Source: an uncultured Thalassotalea sp. | GTDB lineage: Bacteria; Pseudomonadota; Gammaproteobacteria; Enterobacterales; Alteromonadaceae | Assembly (NCBI GenBank): GCA_947502355.1 | Contig: CANMZP010000016.1 | Span: forward strand, 1 to 64,000 | Direction of reading: 5' to 3' | Length of the DNA stretch: 64,000 bases | In this document: positions 63,996-64,000 of the stretch, piece by piece | Layout of the letters: each line of letters opens with the position of its first letter | Position numbering within the stretch: position 1 is the first letter of the stretch | The notes under the pieces: model-generated | The model's database searches: none | What the model was told of the DNA's origin: nothing | Seen by the model: the letters and a program-made list of their open reading frames with translations, nothing else | Position numbers and translations under genes: made by a program

Positions 63996-64000
63996 ATGTC

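Overview
The window is chromosomal DNA of an AT-rich marine gammaproteobacterium. The gene set best fits the Alteromonadales, probably Colwelliaceae (Colwellia or Thalassotalea type); this is inferred from gene order and family content, not from a marker gene. Pointers are the argCBFGH cluster with an argH-argA fusion, a RegB/RegA-type pair, a membrane-anchored RRM protein, DUF2970, DUF4144 and Trp-rich small proteins, and large TonB-dependent receptors. I see no prophage, intact insertion sequence, CRISPR array, tRNA or rRNA gene.

Layout. The left edge (about 42-76, minus strand) carries an rRNA-type promoter firing out of the window, so a ribosomal operon probably lies just left of base 1. 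Then come an RRM RNA-binding protein gene, purD, an exported methyltransferase, purH, fis, dusB and prmA (all minus except the RRM gene). At 7.7-10.5 kb a siroheme-synthase gene with an eroded second domain heads an operon with a RegB-like sensor kinase and RegA-like regulator. A TonB receptor with a 17-bp tandem repeat over its stop codon and a type I pyruvate kinase follow. From 15 to 23 kb there is accessory DNA with small or poorly known genes: a DCC-family thiol protein, an SDR, a Trp-rich protein, a CIA30 protein, a lipoprotein, tandem paralogues of unknown function, and an exported protease overlapping a membrane FHA protein.

From 23 to 36.6 kb runs a version of the conserved block trpS-rpe-dam-aroB-aroK-pilQPONM with divergent mrcA. 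Here damX and gph are absent, and a porin-like gene plus a DUF2970 gene sit between rpe and dam. The arginine biosynthesis cluster argCBFGH(A), with divergent argE, fills 36.7-44.1 kb. Next are nfuA, an M14 peptidase, comF, bioH, an MscS channel, DUF4144 and VanZ-like genes. The right end has rph-pyrE and an operon of a thioredoxin-like protein, a gluconate-2-dehydrogenase subunit-3 family protein and a GMC oxidoreductase.

The most interesting unit is at 51.6-59.4 kb: an exported cyanophycinase-like serine hydrolase, a divergent 970-residue TonB receptor, a YfcC/DcuC-type carrier and an isoaspartyl-dipeptidase homologue. Together they look like a scavenging pathway for external cyanophycin or other beta-aspartyl peptides: cleave outside, import across two membranes, split the dipeptide in the cytoplasm. 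The dipeptidase has lost the first histidine of the HxH motif and has Glu in place of the metal-bridging carboxylated Lys, so its metal site must differ from the E. coli enzyme.
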